From assembly GCA_040387375.1 (NCBI GenBank), contig JAZKDW010000051.1:9182-73181 (forward strand): a DNA stretch of 64,000 bases. The letters run 5' to 3'. Each line of letters starts with the position of its first letter. Position 1 is the stretch's first letter. The position numbers and the translations under genes are program-made. Below the pieces are notes generated by a model that was given only the letters and a program-made list of their open reading frames with translations, was not told the DNA's origin and did not search any database. This document shows, one piece after another, positions 44,639 to 52,323 of the stretch. Source of the DNA: JAZKDW01 sp040387375 (GTDB lineage: Bacteria > Pseudomonadota > Gammaproteobacteria > Burkholderiales > Burkholderiaceae_D).

Positions 44639-45742
44639 TCAGTGCGGCGCGCACACTTCCTGCCAGCGCAAAACCCTCTCCCCATACAACAGCTCGATCA
44701 CCGCCTCCACCACCTGTTCCGGCGCAACTTTCGACAGACAATCATGATGCCCCTGCGGACAGACGCTCTGGTAACAATTCAGGCACGGCACCATATGATA
44801 GAGAACGCGATTCGGCACTCGCCACGGCGTATGCTGCGGATTGGTCAGCGCATACAAGTCCACCACCGGCGTCCCGACCGCAGCGGCCAGATGCGCGGGA
44901 CCGGTATTGTTGGACACGATGAGCGGCGCCTGGGCGATCAGGGCGCCCAACCTGCCGATGCTGAGTTCCCCCGCGACAGAATGCGTGACGGCAGTGACGC
45001 GGCAGCGAATATCCTCGACCAGGGCGACTTCCTCGGCGCTGCCCGAAAAAACCAAAGGACAGGCCAGCCGCAGCGCCAGCGTGCGCGCCACCTGCGCCCA
45101 TTGCTGCGGCGGATAGCGACGCGACGCAGCGCTGGCGCCAGGATGCAGCAACACCCAGGGCAGGGCCGGGTCGATGCCGGCGGCCCGCAGGCGTTGCCTG
45201 ATCCACGCCGCATCGCCTGCGGCGACGCGCCACGACAATCGTTCATCGGCGGTGTGGCAGCCAACGGCAGCCACCAGATCCAGCTGGCGGCGCACCTCAT
45301 GCCGGATGTGCTCGCGCGGTTCCGGATCGCGTACCCAATCCGTCAGCAATTGATACGGATTTTCGTGACAGTGCGCAAGCCGGAGCGGAATGCCGGCCAG
45401 CTGGCATAACAACGCCGCCGGCAGCGGACTCTGGCTATAGCTGGTGAAAATGACGGCGGCATCGAACTGATGCGCGCGCAATGTTTCGATCATGGCCAGG
45501 TCGCTCGACGGCGCATGGACGTCGCTGCTTTTCATCCATGGCGCCGCGTACCGCAATACGGCGTCCAATTCGGCAATCATTGGCGCGGCAGCGGCGCCGC
45601 CGTCCGAGCACAGCAGGGTCAAATGACGGCCGGGCGCCGCGCCGAGCGCTCGCATCGCCGGCGTGCTCATCAGCACATCGCCCATCTGGTCGAGCCGGAT
45701 GCACAATATCCGGCGCGCCTGCTGCCAGCCTTTTACGGTCAT
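44639..45742 (-). CDS. Glycosyltransferase family 9 (heptosyltransferase-like)
   Basis: The 367-residue GT-B enzyme resembles ADP-heptose:LPS heptosyltransferases. It has an N-terminal RRILCIRLDQMGDVLMSTPAMRAL, then WVLLHPGASAASRRYPPQQWAQV, IVSNNTGPAHLAAAVGTPVV and a Cys-rich C-terminal piece (CLNCYQSVCPQGHHDCL). The substrate is uncertain. Its start overlaps the HAD phosphatase stop by 4 nt, so both are translated together. It is the last gene of the minus operon 46325-45739-44639. Confidence 0.85.
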   Translation of the reverse strand: MTVKGWQQARRILCIRLDQMGDVLMSTPAMRALGAAPGRHLTLLCSDGGAAAAPMIAELDAVLRYAAPWMKSSDVHAPSSDLAMIETLRAHQFDAAVIFTSYSQSPLPAALLCQLAGIPLRLAHCHENPYQLLTDWVRDPEPREHIRHEVRRQLDLVAAVGCHTADERLSWRVAAGDAAWIRQRLRAAGIDPALPWVLLHPGASAASRRYPPQQWAQVARTLALRLACPLVFSGSAEEVALVEDIRCRVTAVTHSVAGELSIGRLGALIAQAPLIVSNNTGPAHLAAAVGTPVVDLYALTNPQHTPWRVPNRVLYHMVPCLNCYQSVCPQGHHDCLSKVAPEQVVEAVIELLYGERVLRWQEVCAPH

Positions 45743-46320
45743 GAGAGTACTGCCTTGCGCTTGCCCGCAGGCGCGCTGCGGATGGCGGCGGCGGCGTCAT
45801 GCAGGGTCAATGCCACCCGCGCCGGCGTGCGCCTTGCCGACATCTTCCAGACAGTCTCGTTGCCGTTGTCGATCAGCACCGTGCGGCAACCGGCGCGATT
45901 GCCCGCTTCCACATCATCCAGGATGTCGCCGATCATCCAGGACTGCGACAGGTCGATGCCGTGCTGGCCGGCCGCGCGCAGTATCATGCCGGGCCGGGGT
46001 TTGCGGCAGTCGCAGCCGATCGCATGCCGCGCGATGCTGCCGTCGGGATGATGCGGACAAAAATAAAACCCATCCAGTACGATGCCTTCGGCAGCAAGCA
46101 GTTCGGACAGCCGTTGCCGTACTGTCTCCAGTGCGCGCTCGTCATAAAAACCCCTGGCGATTCCCGGCTGATTGGTAATTACAAACAATAAAAATCCCTG
46201 GCGCCGGAAATCCCGCAGCGCGGCGCCCGCCGTCGGCGACAGCCGGACCCGTGCCGGATCGACGTTGTACGGCACGTCTTCCACCAGCGTTCCATCCTTG
46301 TCGAGAAAAATCGCGCGCAT
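45739..46320 (-). CDS. HAD-family histidinol-/heptose-bisphosphate phosphatase (GmhB-like)
   Basis: The 193-residue HAD phosphatase has motif I FLDKDGTLVED (nucleophile Asp 7), motif II VITNQPGIARGF, CPHHPDGSIARHAIGCDCRKPRPG (zinc-binding CxHx.. CxC loop) and motif IV WMIGDILDDVEAG. It probably dephosphorylates D-glycero-manno-heptose 1,7-bisphosphate or a related sugar phosphate. Its place next to a heptosyltransferase-like gene supports a heptose pathway. ATG 46320 follows 4 nt after the SDR stop. Confidence 0.85.
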   Translation of the reverse strand: MRAIFLDKDGTLVEDVPYNVDPARVRLSPTAGAALRDFRRQGFLLFVITNQPGIARGFYDERALETVRQRLSELLAAEGIVLDGFYFCPHHPDGSIARHAIGCDCRKPRPGMILRAAGQHGIDLSQSWMIGDILDDVEAGNRAGCRTVLIDNGNETVWKMSARRTPARVALTLHDAAAAIRSAPAGKRKAVLS

Positions 46321-46324
46321 GGCG

Positions 46325-47098
46325 TCAGGGCCAGGATGTTTCCCGCATCGGCAATACCATTATTTCGGGAATCACGGTGTCCTCCGGAAGCAGCAGTACC
46401 GCCTGGACAGCTCTGGCGACACTGAGCGGATCCTGCAGCGTGCCGGTATCGATGTCCGGAAATCGGTCAAGCAGGAACGGCGTGCGCATTCCTCCCGCAA
46501 TGACCGCTGTCACCTTGATGTTGTGCGGCCGGAGTTCCGCATGCAACGCATGCGACAAACCGAGCAATCCCCATTTGCTCGCGTGGTAGGCGGATGCATT
46601 CGGCCAGGCCCGCCGGGATGCGGTGGATGCAATGTTGACAATTGAACCGCGCTTGCGATTTTTCATGTGCTGCACTACGTATTTGCATAGCAGGAAGGGA
46701 CCGTACAGGTTGGTATGGATGACCCGGTCCCATTGCTCGAAAGTCAGCTCCTCGAGCGCGCTGGTCACATCGGTGCCGGCATTGTTGATCAGCACGTCGA
46801 GCCCGCCGAATGTGCGGACGGTAGCATCGACCGCCTGTGCGGCCGATGCCGGATCACCGACGTCGCAATAAATTGTCTGCACCCGCGCGCCCGGAGTGCG
46901 CATGGTCGCGGCCATCGCCTGCGCGCGTTCGCCATGTAGATCGGCAATCATGACGCTGGCGCCGGCGCCGGCAAATGTCTGGCACAGCGCCGCACCCAAT
47001 CCGCTGGCACCGCCGCTTACGAGGATAGATTTTCCGGCAAGCGTGTTTGCCTGCCGCTCAGCGCCTGCCGCAGAGTCCTTGGCATCATTCACTATCAT
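46325..47098 (-). CDS. Short-chain dehydrogenase/reductase
   Basis: The 257-residue classical SDR has cofactor motif SGGASGLGAAL (about 28), NNAGTD, a catalytic Ser in NIASTASRRAWP and YHASKWG (Tyr-x3-Lys). The substrate is unknown; its operon with sugar enzymes suggests sugar-nucleotide or polyol chemistry. ATG 47098 sits directly on GGAG, so GTG 47092 (6 nt after GGAG) may be the real start, giving 255 residues. It is the first gene of the minus operon driven by the sigma-54 promoter at 47125. Confidence 0.85.
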   Translation of the reverse strand: MIVNDAKDSAAGAERQANTLAGKSILVSGGASGLGAALCQTFAGAGASVMIADLHGERAQAMAATMRTPGARVQTIYCDVGDPASAAQAVDATVRTFGGLDVLINNAGTDVTSALEELTFEQWDRVIHTNLYGPFLLCKYVVQHMKNRKRGSIVNIASTASRRAWPNASAYHASKWGLLGLSHALHAELRPHNIKVTAVIAGGMRTPFLLDRFPDIDTGTLQDPLSVARAVQAVLLLPEDTVIPEIMVLPMRETSWP

Positions 47099-47124
47099 CT
47101 CCAGGTGTAGTTCCGGAGTTTGTC

Positions 47125-47142
47125 AAGCAAGTGACGTACCGG
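47125..47142 (-). promoter_or_regulatory. Sigma-54 promoter of the SDR-HAD-GT9 operon
   Basis: On the minus strand CCGGTACGTCACTTGCTT has GG at 47140-47139 and GC at 47128-47127, with TACG after GG and TTGCT at -12. This is a close consensus match, 30-40 nt before the SDR start. Confidence 0.65.
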
Positions 47143-47199
47143 CTTGCCATCGCTGAATTGGATGGCGTGATTGTCGGTGGCGCGCACACGATGCGCGGC

Positions 47200-47219
47200 G
47201 GTTACCATGTAATAACTAC
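47200..47219. promoter_or_regulatory. Shared candidate activator site between divergent sigma-54 promoters
   Basis: GGTTACCATGTAATAACTAC contains GTAATAACTAC, which on the complement is GTAGTTATTAC, the recurring core. Its centre lies about 70 bp from the -24 elements of both the minus promoter (47140) and the plus promoter (47284), an almost symmetric layout. Confidence 0.55.
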
Positions 47220-47280
47220 AAGAGAATGGTAGAAACCGGATGACACGACACGGCGTTGCGCGGCGGTGAAGCCTGTTTTT

Positions 47281-47297
47281 TTTGGCATGGTATGTGC
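47281..47297 (+). promoter_or_regulatory. Sigma-54 promoter of the glycine-zipper lipoprotein and oxidase genes
   Basis: TTTGGCATGGTATGTGC has GG at 47284-47285 and GC at 47296-47297. It shares TTGGCATGG and GTGC with the promoter at 36797. The lipoprotein start is 50 nt downstream. Confidence 0.65.
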
Positions 47298-47347
47298 ATG
47301 TCTGCAAATGGCAGTGCCGGCCGGCGTCAATCTTTCAGGAGAGGACA

Positions 47348-47800
47348 ATGCGTGCCGTACCATTTTCAATGTTGTTAGCCGCAATGTTCCCGTTATTACT
47401 CGCGGCCTGCGGGACGCAGGATGGAGGGGCGAGCACGTCGGCGAGCACGGTCAATGCGACGCTTGCTTCCGGATACGGTGTGGTCGATGCAGTCGATGTG
47501 GTGCCGCGAGAAAGTGCCGGCATCGGACTGGGAACGATAGGCGGCGCGGCGGTGGGCGGCGTCCTTGGCAGCCAGGTCGGTGAGGGCAGGGGCCGTACCG
47601 CGGCAACGATTGCCGGCGCCGCCGGTGGCGCCTACGTTGGCCGTCAATGGGAAAAAAACAGGCAGAGCGGGGATCAGGTCTATCGCGTCACGATCCGGAT
47701 GGACGATGGATCGCGGCAAACAACGGCGCAGGAAACCTCGCCCGATGTGCAGCCGGGCGACCGGGTGCGGATCGCAAACGGGGTAATGCAGCGTTATTGA
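47348..47800 (+). CDS. Glycine-zipper 2TM-domain lipoprotein (SlyB/Pcp-like)
   Basis: The 150-residue protein has a lipoprotein signal (lipobox LAAC, Cys 21). A glycine-zipper segment follows (GIGLGTIGGAAVGGVLGSQVGEGRGRTAATIAGAAGGAYVGRQ). The C-terminal beta-rich part reads YRVTIRMDDGSRQTTAQE and GDRVRIANG. SlyB-like proteins sit in the outer membrane and stabilise it under stress. ATG 47348 follows AGGAGAGGACA. The oxidase subunit gene follows after 51 nt, probably on the same transcript. Confidence 0.88.
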   Translation: MRAVPFSMLLAAMFPLLLAACGTQDGGASTSASTVNATLASGYGVVDAVDVVPRESAGIGLGTIGGAAVGGVLGSQVGEGRGRTAATIAGAAGGAYVGRQWEKNRQSGDQVYRVTIRMDDGSRQTTAQETSPDVQPGDRVRIANGVMQRY

Positions 47801-47851
47801 CCCTGACCCGCGGGTGCCTGGCACAGACAGGGATGCAGCAACGACATCATC

Positions 47852-49438
47852 ATGGATACAGCAGTCACTATTGATCACACTCACGGCCATGCCGCGGAAC
47901 ATCCGCACGGCTGGAAGCGCTGGCTTTTTGCAACCAACCACAAGGACATCGGCACGATGTACCTGTGGTTCTCGTTTGCCATGTTCATGACCGGCGGTAT
48001 CATGGCGCTGCTGCTCCGTGCCGAACTGTTCCTGCCAGGACTGCAATTTCTCCAGCCCCACCTCTACAATCAGTTAACCACCATGCATGGCCTGATCATG
48101 ATCTTCGGCGCCATCATGCCGGCCTTCGTGGGCTTCGCCAACTGGATGATTCCGTTGCTGATCGGCGCCTCTGACATGGCGTTTGCGCGGCTCAATAATT
48201 TTTCATTCTGGCTGCTGCCGCCGGCTGCCTTGCTGCTGATCGGAGCCTTCTTCACCGGCGGCGGTGCGGCCGCTTCCGGCTGGACCATGTATCCGCCACT
48301 GTCGATACAGATGGGTCCCGGAATGGACTTCGTGATTTTTGCGGTACATCTGATGGGCGCGTCGTCCATCATGGGGGCGATCAATATCGTCACCACCATA
48401 CTCAATATGCGGGCGCCGGGGATGAGGCTGATGAAGATGCCGCTGTTCTGCTGGATGTGGCTGTTTACCGCCTACCTGCTGATTGCGGTGATGCCGGTGC
48501 TGGCTGGGACCGTCACCATGCTGCTGACCGATCGCCATTTTGGCACGTGGTTCTTTAATGCCGCCGGTGGCGGCGACCCGGTCATGTTTCAGCACCTGTT
48601 CTGGTTCTTCGGCCATCCCGAGGTCTACATCATGATCCTGCCGGCGTTCGGCATCATCTCTCAGGTAGTGCCGGCATTTTCGCGCAAGCCGCTGTTCGGT
48701 TACGGCTCGATGGTGTACGCGGCGGCGGCGATTGGCATCATCTCGTTCATCGTCTGGGCACATCACATGTTCACGACCGGCATGCCAGTCACCGGCCAGC
48801 TGTTTTTCATGTATGCAACGATGCTGGTGGCGGTGCCGACCGGCGTCAAGGTATTCAACTGGGTTGCCACGATGTGGCGCGGCGCGCTGAGTTTCGAAAC
48901 GCCGATGCTGTTTGCGATCGGCTTCATCTTCGTGTTTATTATTGGCGGCCTGACGGGATTGATTCTGGCCATAACGCCGATTGATATCGCCGTGCACGAT
49001 ACTTACTATGTGGTTGCGCATTTCCATTATGTGCTGGTGGGCGGTTCACTGTTTGCCCTGTTTTCGGGTTTCTATTATTGGGCGCCGAAGTGGACTGGCT
49101 TCATGTACAGGGAAATCCGCGGCCAGATCCACTTCTGGACTGCGCTGGTATTTTTTAACATCGCCTTCTTCCCGATGCACTTCCTGGGCTTGGCCGGCAT
49201 GCCACGCCGCTATGCCGATTATCCGGCGCAATTCACCGACTTCAACATGCTGTCGACCATCGGCGCATTCGGTTTCGGTTTGTCGCAGGTGTATTTCCTG
49301 TTTGCGGTGGTGCTGCCGATGATACGCGGCGGCGAAAAGGCGTCGGCAAGACCGTGGGATGGCGCGGAGGGACTGGAGTGGACCGTGCCCAGTCCGGCGC
49401 CATTCCATACATTTGAAATTCCGCCTGTGGTCAAGTAA
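47852..49438 (+). CDS. ctaD: Orphan haem-copper oxidase subunit I (A-type cytochrome c oxidase)
   Basis: The 528-residue protein has 12 transmembrane segments and the full catalytic set: haem ligand His in the TTMHGLIMIF helix, WFFGHPEVY (Cu-B His, Glu and cross-link Tyr), WAHHMFTTG (Cu-B His pair), THE-channel residues near YATMLVAVPTG and VAHFHYVLVGGS (haem ligands). GASDMAFARLNN holds the proton-channel Asp. It is thus an A1-type subunit. No subunit II, III or assembly gene lies nearby, which is unusual because ctaC-ctaD-ctaE normally cluster. It lies 51 nt after a sigma-54-driven lipoprotein gene. Confidence 0.9.
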   Translation: MDTAVTIDHTHGHAAEHPHGWKRWLFATNHKDIGTMYLWFSFAMFMTGGIMALLLRAELFLPGLQFLQPHLYNQLTTMHGLIMIFGAIMPAFVGFANWMIPLLIGASDMAFARLNNFSFWLLPPAALLLIGAFFTGGGAAASGWTMYPPLSIQMGPGMDFVIFAVHLMGASSIMGAINIVTTILNMRAPGMRLMKMPLFCWMWLFTAYLLIAVMPVLAGTVTMLLTDRHFGTWFFNAAGGGDPVMFQHLFWFFGHPEVYIMILPAFGIISQVVPAFSRKPLFGYGSMVYAAAAIGIISFIVWAHHMFTTGMPVTGQLFFMYATMLVAVPTGVKVFNWVATMWRGALSFETPMLFAIGFIFVFIIGGLTGLILAITPIDIAVHDTYYVVAHFHYVLVGGSLFALFSGFYYWAPKWTGFMYREIRGQIHFWTALVFFNIAFFPMHFLGLAGMPRRYADYPAQFTDFNMLSTIGAFGFGLSQVYFLFAVVLPMIRGGEKASARPWDGAEGLEWTVPSPAPFHTFEIPPVVK

Positions 49439-49446
49439 AGCGGCTG

Positions 49447-49482
49447 AAATCTTTACCTGCTTTACCTGCAATCTTTACGGGC
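49447..49482. promoter_or_regulatory. Repeated CTTTAC elements before the 49648 promoter
   Basis: AAATCTTTACCTGC and TGCAATCTTTACGGG are two related copies of the TTTAC core, 75-110 bp upstream of the sigma-54 promoter at 49555. They resemble the other candidate activator sites less well. Confidence 0.35.
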
Positions 49483-49554
49483 CGGGATGCAAAAAATGTG
49501 TTCCGGACGAGATTGCCAGTGACCCCTTCACGGTAACCGCTTTTCATTCGGCAT

Positions 49555-49570
49555 GGGCATGGATGTTGCG
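49555..49570 (+). promoter_or_regulatory. Sigma-54 promoter of the 49648 membrane protein gene
   Basis: GGGCATGGATGTTGCG has GG at 49556-49557, GC at 49568-49569 and a full TTGC. The start codon of the gene lies about 80 nt downstream. Confidence 0.6.
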
Positions 49571-49647
49571 TCAGCCATCACATCAGGAGGCCGATCGCAC
49601 AGGATTGGCCTCGTCCAACTAAATCGATTCAGCAAGGAGTAATCAAA

Positions 49648-50496
49648 ATGGCGACAATCCAGATGGAGCCTGGCTCAACGTACACCGGGCATGCGATGCA
49701 TGCCACGGGAGACACCGGACGCCGGCCTCTTTTTTCGGCGATCCGATGGGGAGCAGTGCTGGCCGGCGTGGCCGTAGGCGTATCAGTGCAACTGGTACTT
49801 ACCCTGCTTGGCATCGCCACCGGCCTGTCCGCCACCGATGTCGCCAGCGGCGAATCAGTCGGCGCCGGGCCGCTGATATGGGCCGGCTTCAGCATGCTCA
49901 TTGCGGCGCTCGTCGGCGGTTACGTGGCTGCCCGCATGTCCGGACTCAGGCGCAAGGCAGACGGCATCCTGCACGGCGTAGTGTCGTGGGCAGTCACCAC
50001 ACTGTTGTTCGCCACGCTGGCGGGATCGGCCGGCGGCAACATGCTGAGCGGAATATTCAGTGCAGCCAATCAGAATATTGCCAGTAGCTCGGCTGGCGGT
50101 GGGGGCGGTATTGCCGACCTGCTGCGTAGCCAGTTGGGCCCCAACGCCAGTCCGGCCGCTTTGCAGACGGTACAACAGTACATCCGCGATGGCCGGCGTA
50201 ACGATGCCATCAGCTATATGGTCGGCGAGATGGGCGTGGAGCAGGGGCGTGCGACAACCATCGTCGATCAGGCGCTGATCCTGACCGGCTCACCTGAACA
50301 GGCATCGCCGCAAGCCAGGGCCGCAGCCGACCGTGCCATTGGCATGGCCAGTAATATGGCATGGACGATTTTCTTTGCTGTAGTGTTGTCGTTGCTCATG
50401 GGCGTGATTGGCGGCGCGCTGGGCGCCATCGGCGCTCGTCGCAAGACCTGGGTTGATACCACATCGCCGGCCGAAATGACCACCCGGCCTGCATGA
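49648..50496 (+). CDS. Uncharacterised glycine-rich inner-membrane protein
   Basis: I do not recognise a named family for this 282-residue protein. It has three clear hydrophobic regions: AIRWGAVLAGVAVGVSVQLVLTLLGI, the pair from about residue 70 to 135 with ARMSGLRRKADGILHGVVSWAV, and a C-terminal helix NMAWTIFFAVVLSLLMGVIGGALGAIGARR. A soluble stretch of about 90 residues lies between the last two. The GxxxG-rich pattern resembles stress-induced membrane proteins with repeated glycine motifs. ATG 49648 follows AAGGAGTAATCAAA. It has its own sigma-54 promoter. Confidence 0.75.
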   Translation: MATIQMEPGSTYTGHAMHATGDTGRRPLFSAIRWGAVLAGVAVGVSVQLVLTLLGIATGLSATDVASGESVGAGPLIWAGFSMLIAALVGGYVAARMSGLRRKADGILHGVVSWAVTTLLFATLAGSAGGNMLSGIFSAANQNIASSSAGGGGGIADLLRSQLGPNASPAALQTVQQYIRDGRRNDAISYMVGEMGVEQGRATTIVDQALILTGSPEQASPQARAAADRAIGMASNMAWTIFFAVVLSLLMGVIGGALGAIGARRKTWVDTTSPAEMTTRPA

Positions 50497-50579
50497 GCGG
50501 GAACGCGAGAGTGAATGCGGCCAAATCATTGAGTTGAAGCGCGGTGCGTACATTAAATGGCGGTTCGGGAGAGGCGGCA

Positions 50580-50840
50580 TTGAAGGCTGTGGCACGACGT
50601 TTCTCCTGTATTTCCGCAAGAGACCTGAGTGCAACAACCTTGCTGCATGGCTGCCCGGTGGTCACGGCCGCGGGCGCGCACCTCGGCCGCGTCAAATCAC
50701 TGCTGATCGATACGCGCACGCGTCAGCTGCGCTACGTGATGCTGGCGGCACGACGCGGATGCGCATCGCTGATCATTCCCTGGCACGCGCTGTATTTCGA
50801 TTCGGCGACGGCATCGCTGGTGTTTTATACCTACAGTTAA
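50580..50840 (+). CDS. PRC-barrel-like small protein
   Basis: The 86-residue protein has a beta-barrel pattern like PRC-barrel domains (GCPVVTAAGAHLGRVKSLLIDTRTRQLRYVMLAA ... IIPWHALYFDSATASLVFY). Such domains bind RNA or partner proteins. The start is uncertain: TTG 50580 has GGGAGAGG 5 nt upstream, whereas GTG 50544 gives 98 residues with a weaker site. It is convergent with the gene at 50845, 4 nt away. Confidence 0.65.
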   Translation: MKAVARRFSCISARDLSATTLLHGCPVVTAAGAHLGRVKSLLIDTRTRQLRYVMLAARRGCASLIIPWHALYFDSATASLVFYTYS

Positions 50841-50844
50841 CCGT

Positions 50845-51342
50845 TTATTCCGCCGGCAGGAAAAGCCGGTTGGCGCGCTCGACATAGATGCCCGCCTTGG
50901 CGAGCGCACGCAGGCACATGGCGACGCTGCCGGCGAATGCCTCGTCATACCAGGGATGGGCGCCGCTGGCGCTGACCACAATTCCATCCAGCACGATGCT
51001 GCCCCACAGAACGGTATCCTTCGCCGTCAACAGATGCGGGCGCAATTCCTGGATCAGGTGGCCATCGTGGCCGGTTCGCCAGGCAACCTGTGCCTTGGCG
51101 CGGGAAAACGCAGCGTAATCGGCATCCCATTGCGACTGGTCCCCCACCGCGTGTTCATGCAGGATCGCTTCCTCGAAAGAGCTGCAGGCAGGCGTGAGCA
51201 GCGGATCCATGATGACGATGAACAGGAAGCCGCCCGGACACACGCCGGGCCGTTTCATCGCTTCGGAAATCAGGGGCAGGGTCAGCTCGATTGCGGTTTC
51301 GGCGGCTTCCCGATTGATGAAGTAGCTTCCGGAGGTCAGCAT
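50845..51342 (-). CDS. Uncharacterised protein, possibly HbpS/GlcG-like
   Basis: The 165-residue protein has no signal peptide. The C-terminal half (LLTAKDTVLWGSIVLDGIVVSASGAHPWYDEAFAGSVAMCLRALA) faintly recalls the GlcG/HbpS fold, in which a strand-turn 'G..V..DG.VVGAIGVSG' is followed by a helix. Its N-terminal part, CPGGFLFIVIMDP, is also strand-rich. ATG 51342 follows AAGGAGCAAGC. It lies in the same direction as, and 33 nt upstream of, the glycosyltransferase pair's 3' end, but reads as a separate unit. Confidence 0.6.
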   Translation of the reverse strand: MLTSGSYFINREAAETAIELTLPLISEAMKRPGVCPGGFLFIVIMDPLLTPACSSFEEAILHEHAVGDQSQWDADYAAFSRAKAQVAWRTGHDGHLIQELRPHLLTAKDTVLWGSIVLDGIVVSASGAHPWYDEAFAGSVAMCLRALAKAGIYVERANRLFLPAE

Positions 51343-51375
51343 GCTTGCTCCTTGTAGATGTGGATGATATCTGGA

Positions 51376-52320
51376 TTATCCCGTCACCAGCGCCAGCGCA
51401 GCATTCCAGTCCTCCACAAAACGCCCGATGGCAAACCGCTCGCGCGCAACGCGCTGTGCCACGGCCCCCAATTCCCGCGCGTGGTCTGGACACGCCAGCA
51501 GGTGCTGCATGCGCGGCACCAGTTTTGCACTATCCGTATCAACATAACCCGACACCTCATTCTGGATCGCAGTTGCCATTTCGGTGGTGGCAAGCGCGAC
51601 CACCGGCATGCCGATCATCATTGCTTCGATGACCGCCAGCCCCATGCTCGTGTAGCGGATCGGATTGAAAAAGAACCGATAGCGTGCGGCGAATGCCGGC
51701 AATTGCGCGTGTTCGATTTCGCCGATGCCATCCAGCTCGTCAGATCCCATGCCGACCAGGTCCAGTGGCACTTGCTCGCGCGCCCGCAAAAAAATATCGC
51801 CGCCCAGCCGCCGCCCGCGCCGCGCCAGGTGATTGATCACCACCAGTCCGCGCGCCAGTTCACCGCTGTAAACAACCCCCTTCGGCACTATCACACCGTG
51901 TTCGATCACGCGCACCGGCGTACGGCCGCTGTCCCACATCAAGGCATTGAACGGCGTCACATGCACCAGCAGCATGCCGGGATCGTCGACCGGGTGCGCC
52001 ATGTCGGTCGGGTGATCGCGCGGCGGATCATGTTCGACATAAATGCGCGGCAGGCGCCGCTGCGCCGCGCTCAGATAGCCGTACTGGTCCTTCAGATAGT
52101 GCGGGTCATCCTGGAAAATGATGCAGTCGAACTCTTGGGTCCGCGCCTGTTCGGCTGGCAGGTCTATCACATTGGGACCCCATGGCAAATGTCCGCAGCG
52201 GCCGCCGTAGCCGGGCGGGCGGGCGGGCCGCGACAGCACGTAGAAATCGTGCGGCGCCTGGGTCAGGTAATACAGATAGCTGCCGTGCGTGTGCCAGATG
52301 AGAATTTTAAGCCGGCGCAT
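51376..52320 (-). CDS. Glycosyltransferase family 4 (GT-B)
   Basis: The 314-residue protein has MRRLKILIWHTHGSYLYYL at the N-terminus and IYVEHDPPRDHPTD. The C-terminal GT4 donor-site pattern is FFFNPIRYTSMGLAVIEAMMIGMPVVAL (the E-x7-E-like motif). Its acceptor and sugar are unknown. It starts 3 nt after the stop of the GT2 gene, so the two are co-translated and probably act on one glycan. Confidence 0.85.
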   Translation of the reverse strand: MRRLKILIWHTHGSYLYYLTQAPHDFYVLSRPARPPGYGGRCGHLPWGPNVIDLPAEQARTQEFDCIIFQDDPHYLKDQYGYLSAAQRRLPRIYVEHDPPRDHPTDMAHPVDDPGMLLVHVTPFNALMWDSGRTPVRVIEHGVIVPKGVVYSGELARGLVVINHLARRGRRLGGDIFLRAREQVPLDLVGMGSDELDGIGEIEHAQLPAFAARYRFFFNPIRYTSMGLAVIEAMMIGMPVVALATTEMATAIQNEVSGYVDTDSAKLVPRMQHLLACPDHARELGAVAQRVARERFAIGRFVEDWNAALALVTG

Positions 52321-52323
52321 GGT

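Noticed and set aside
47829..47850. Sigma-54 promoter directly before the oxidase gene (TGGCACAGACAGG)
   Set aside because: The -24 half is good but there is no GC at the -12 position.
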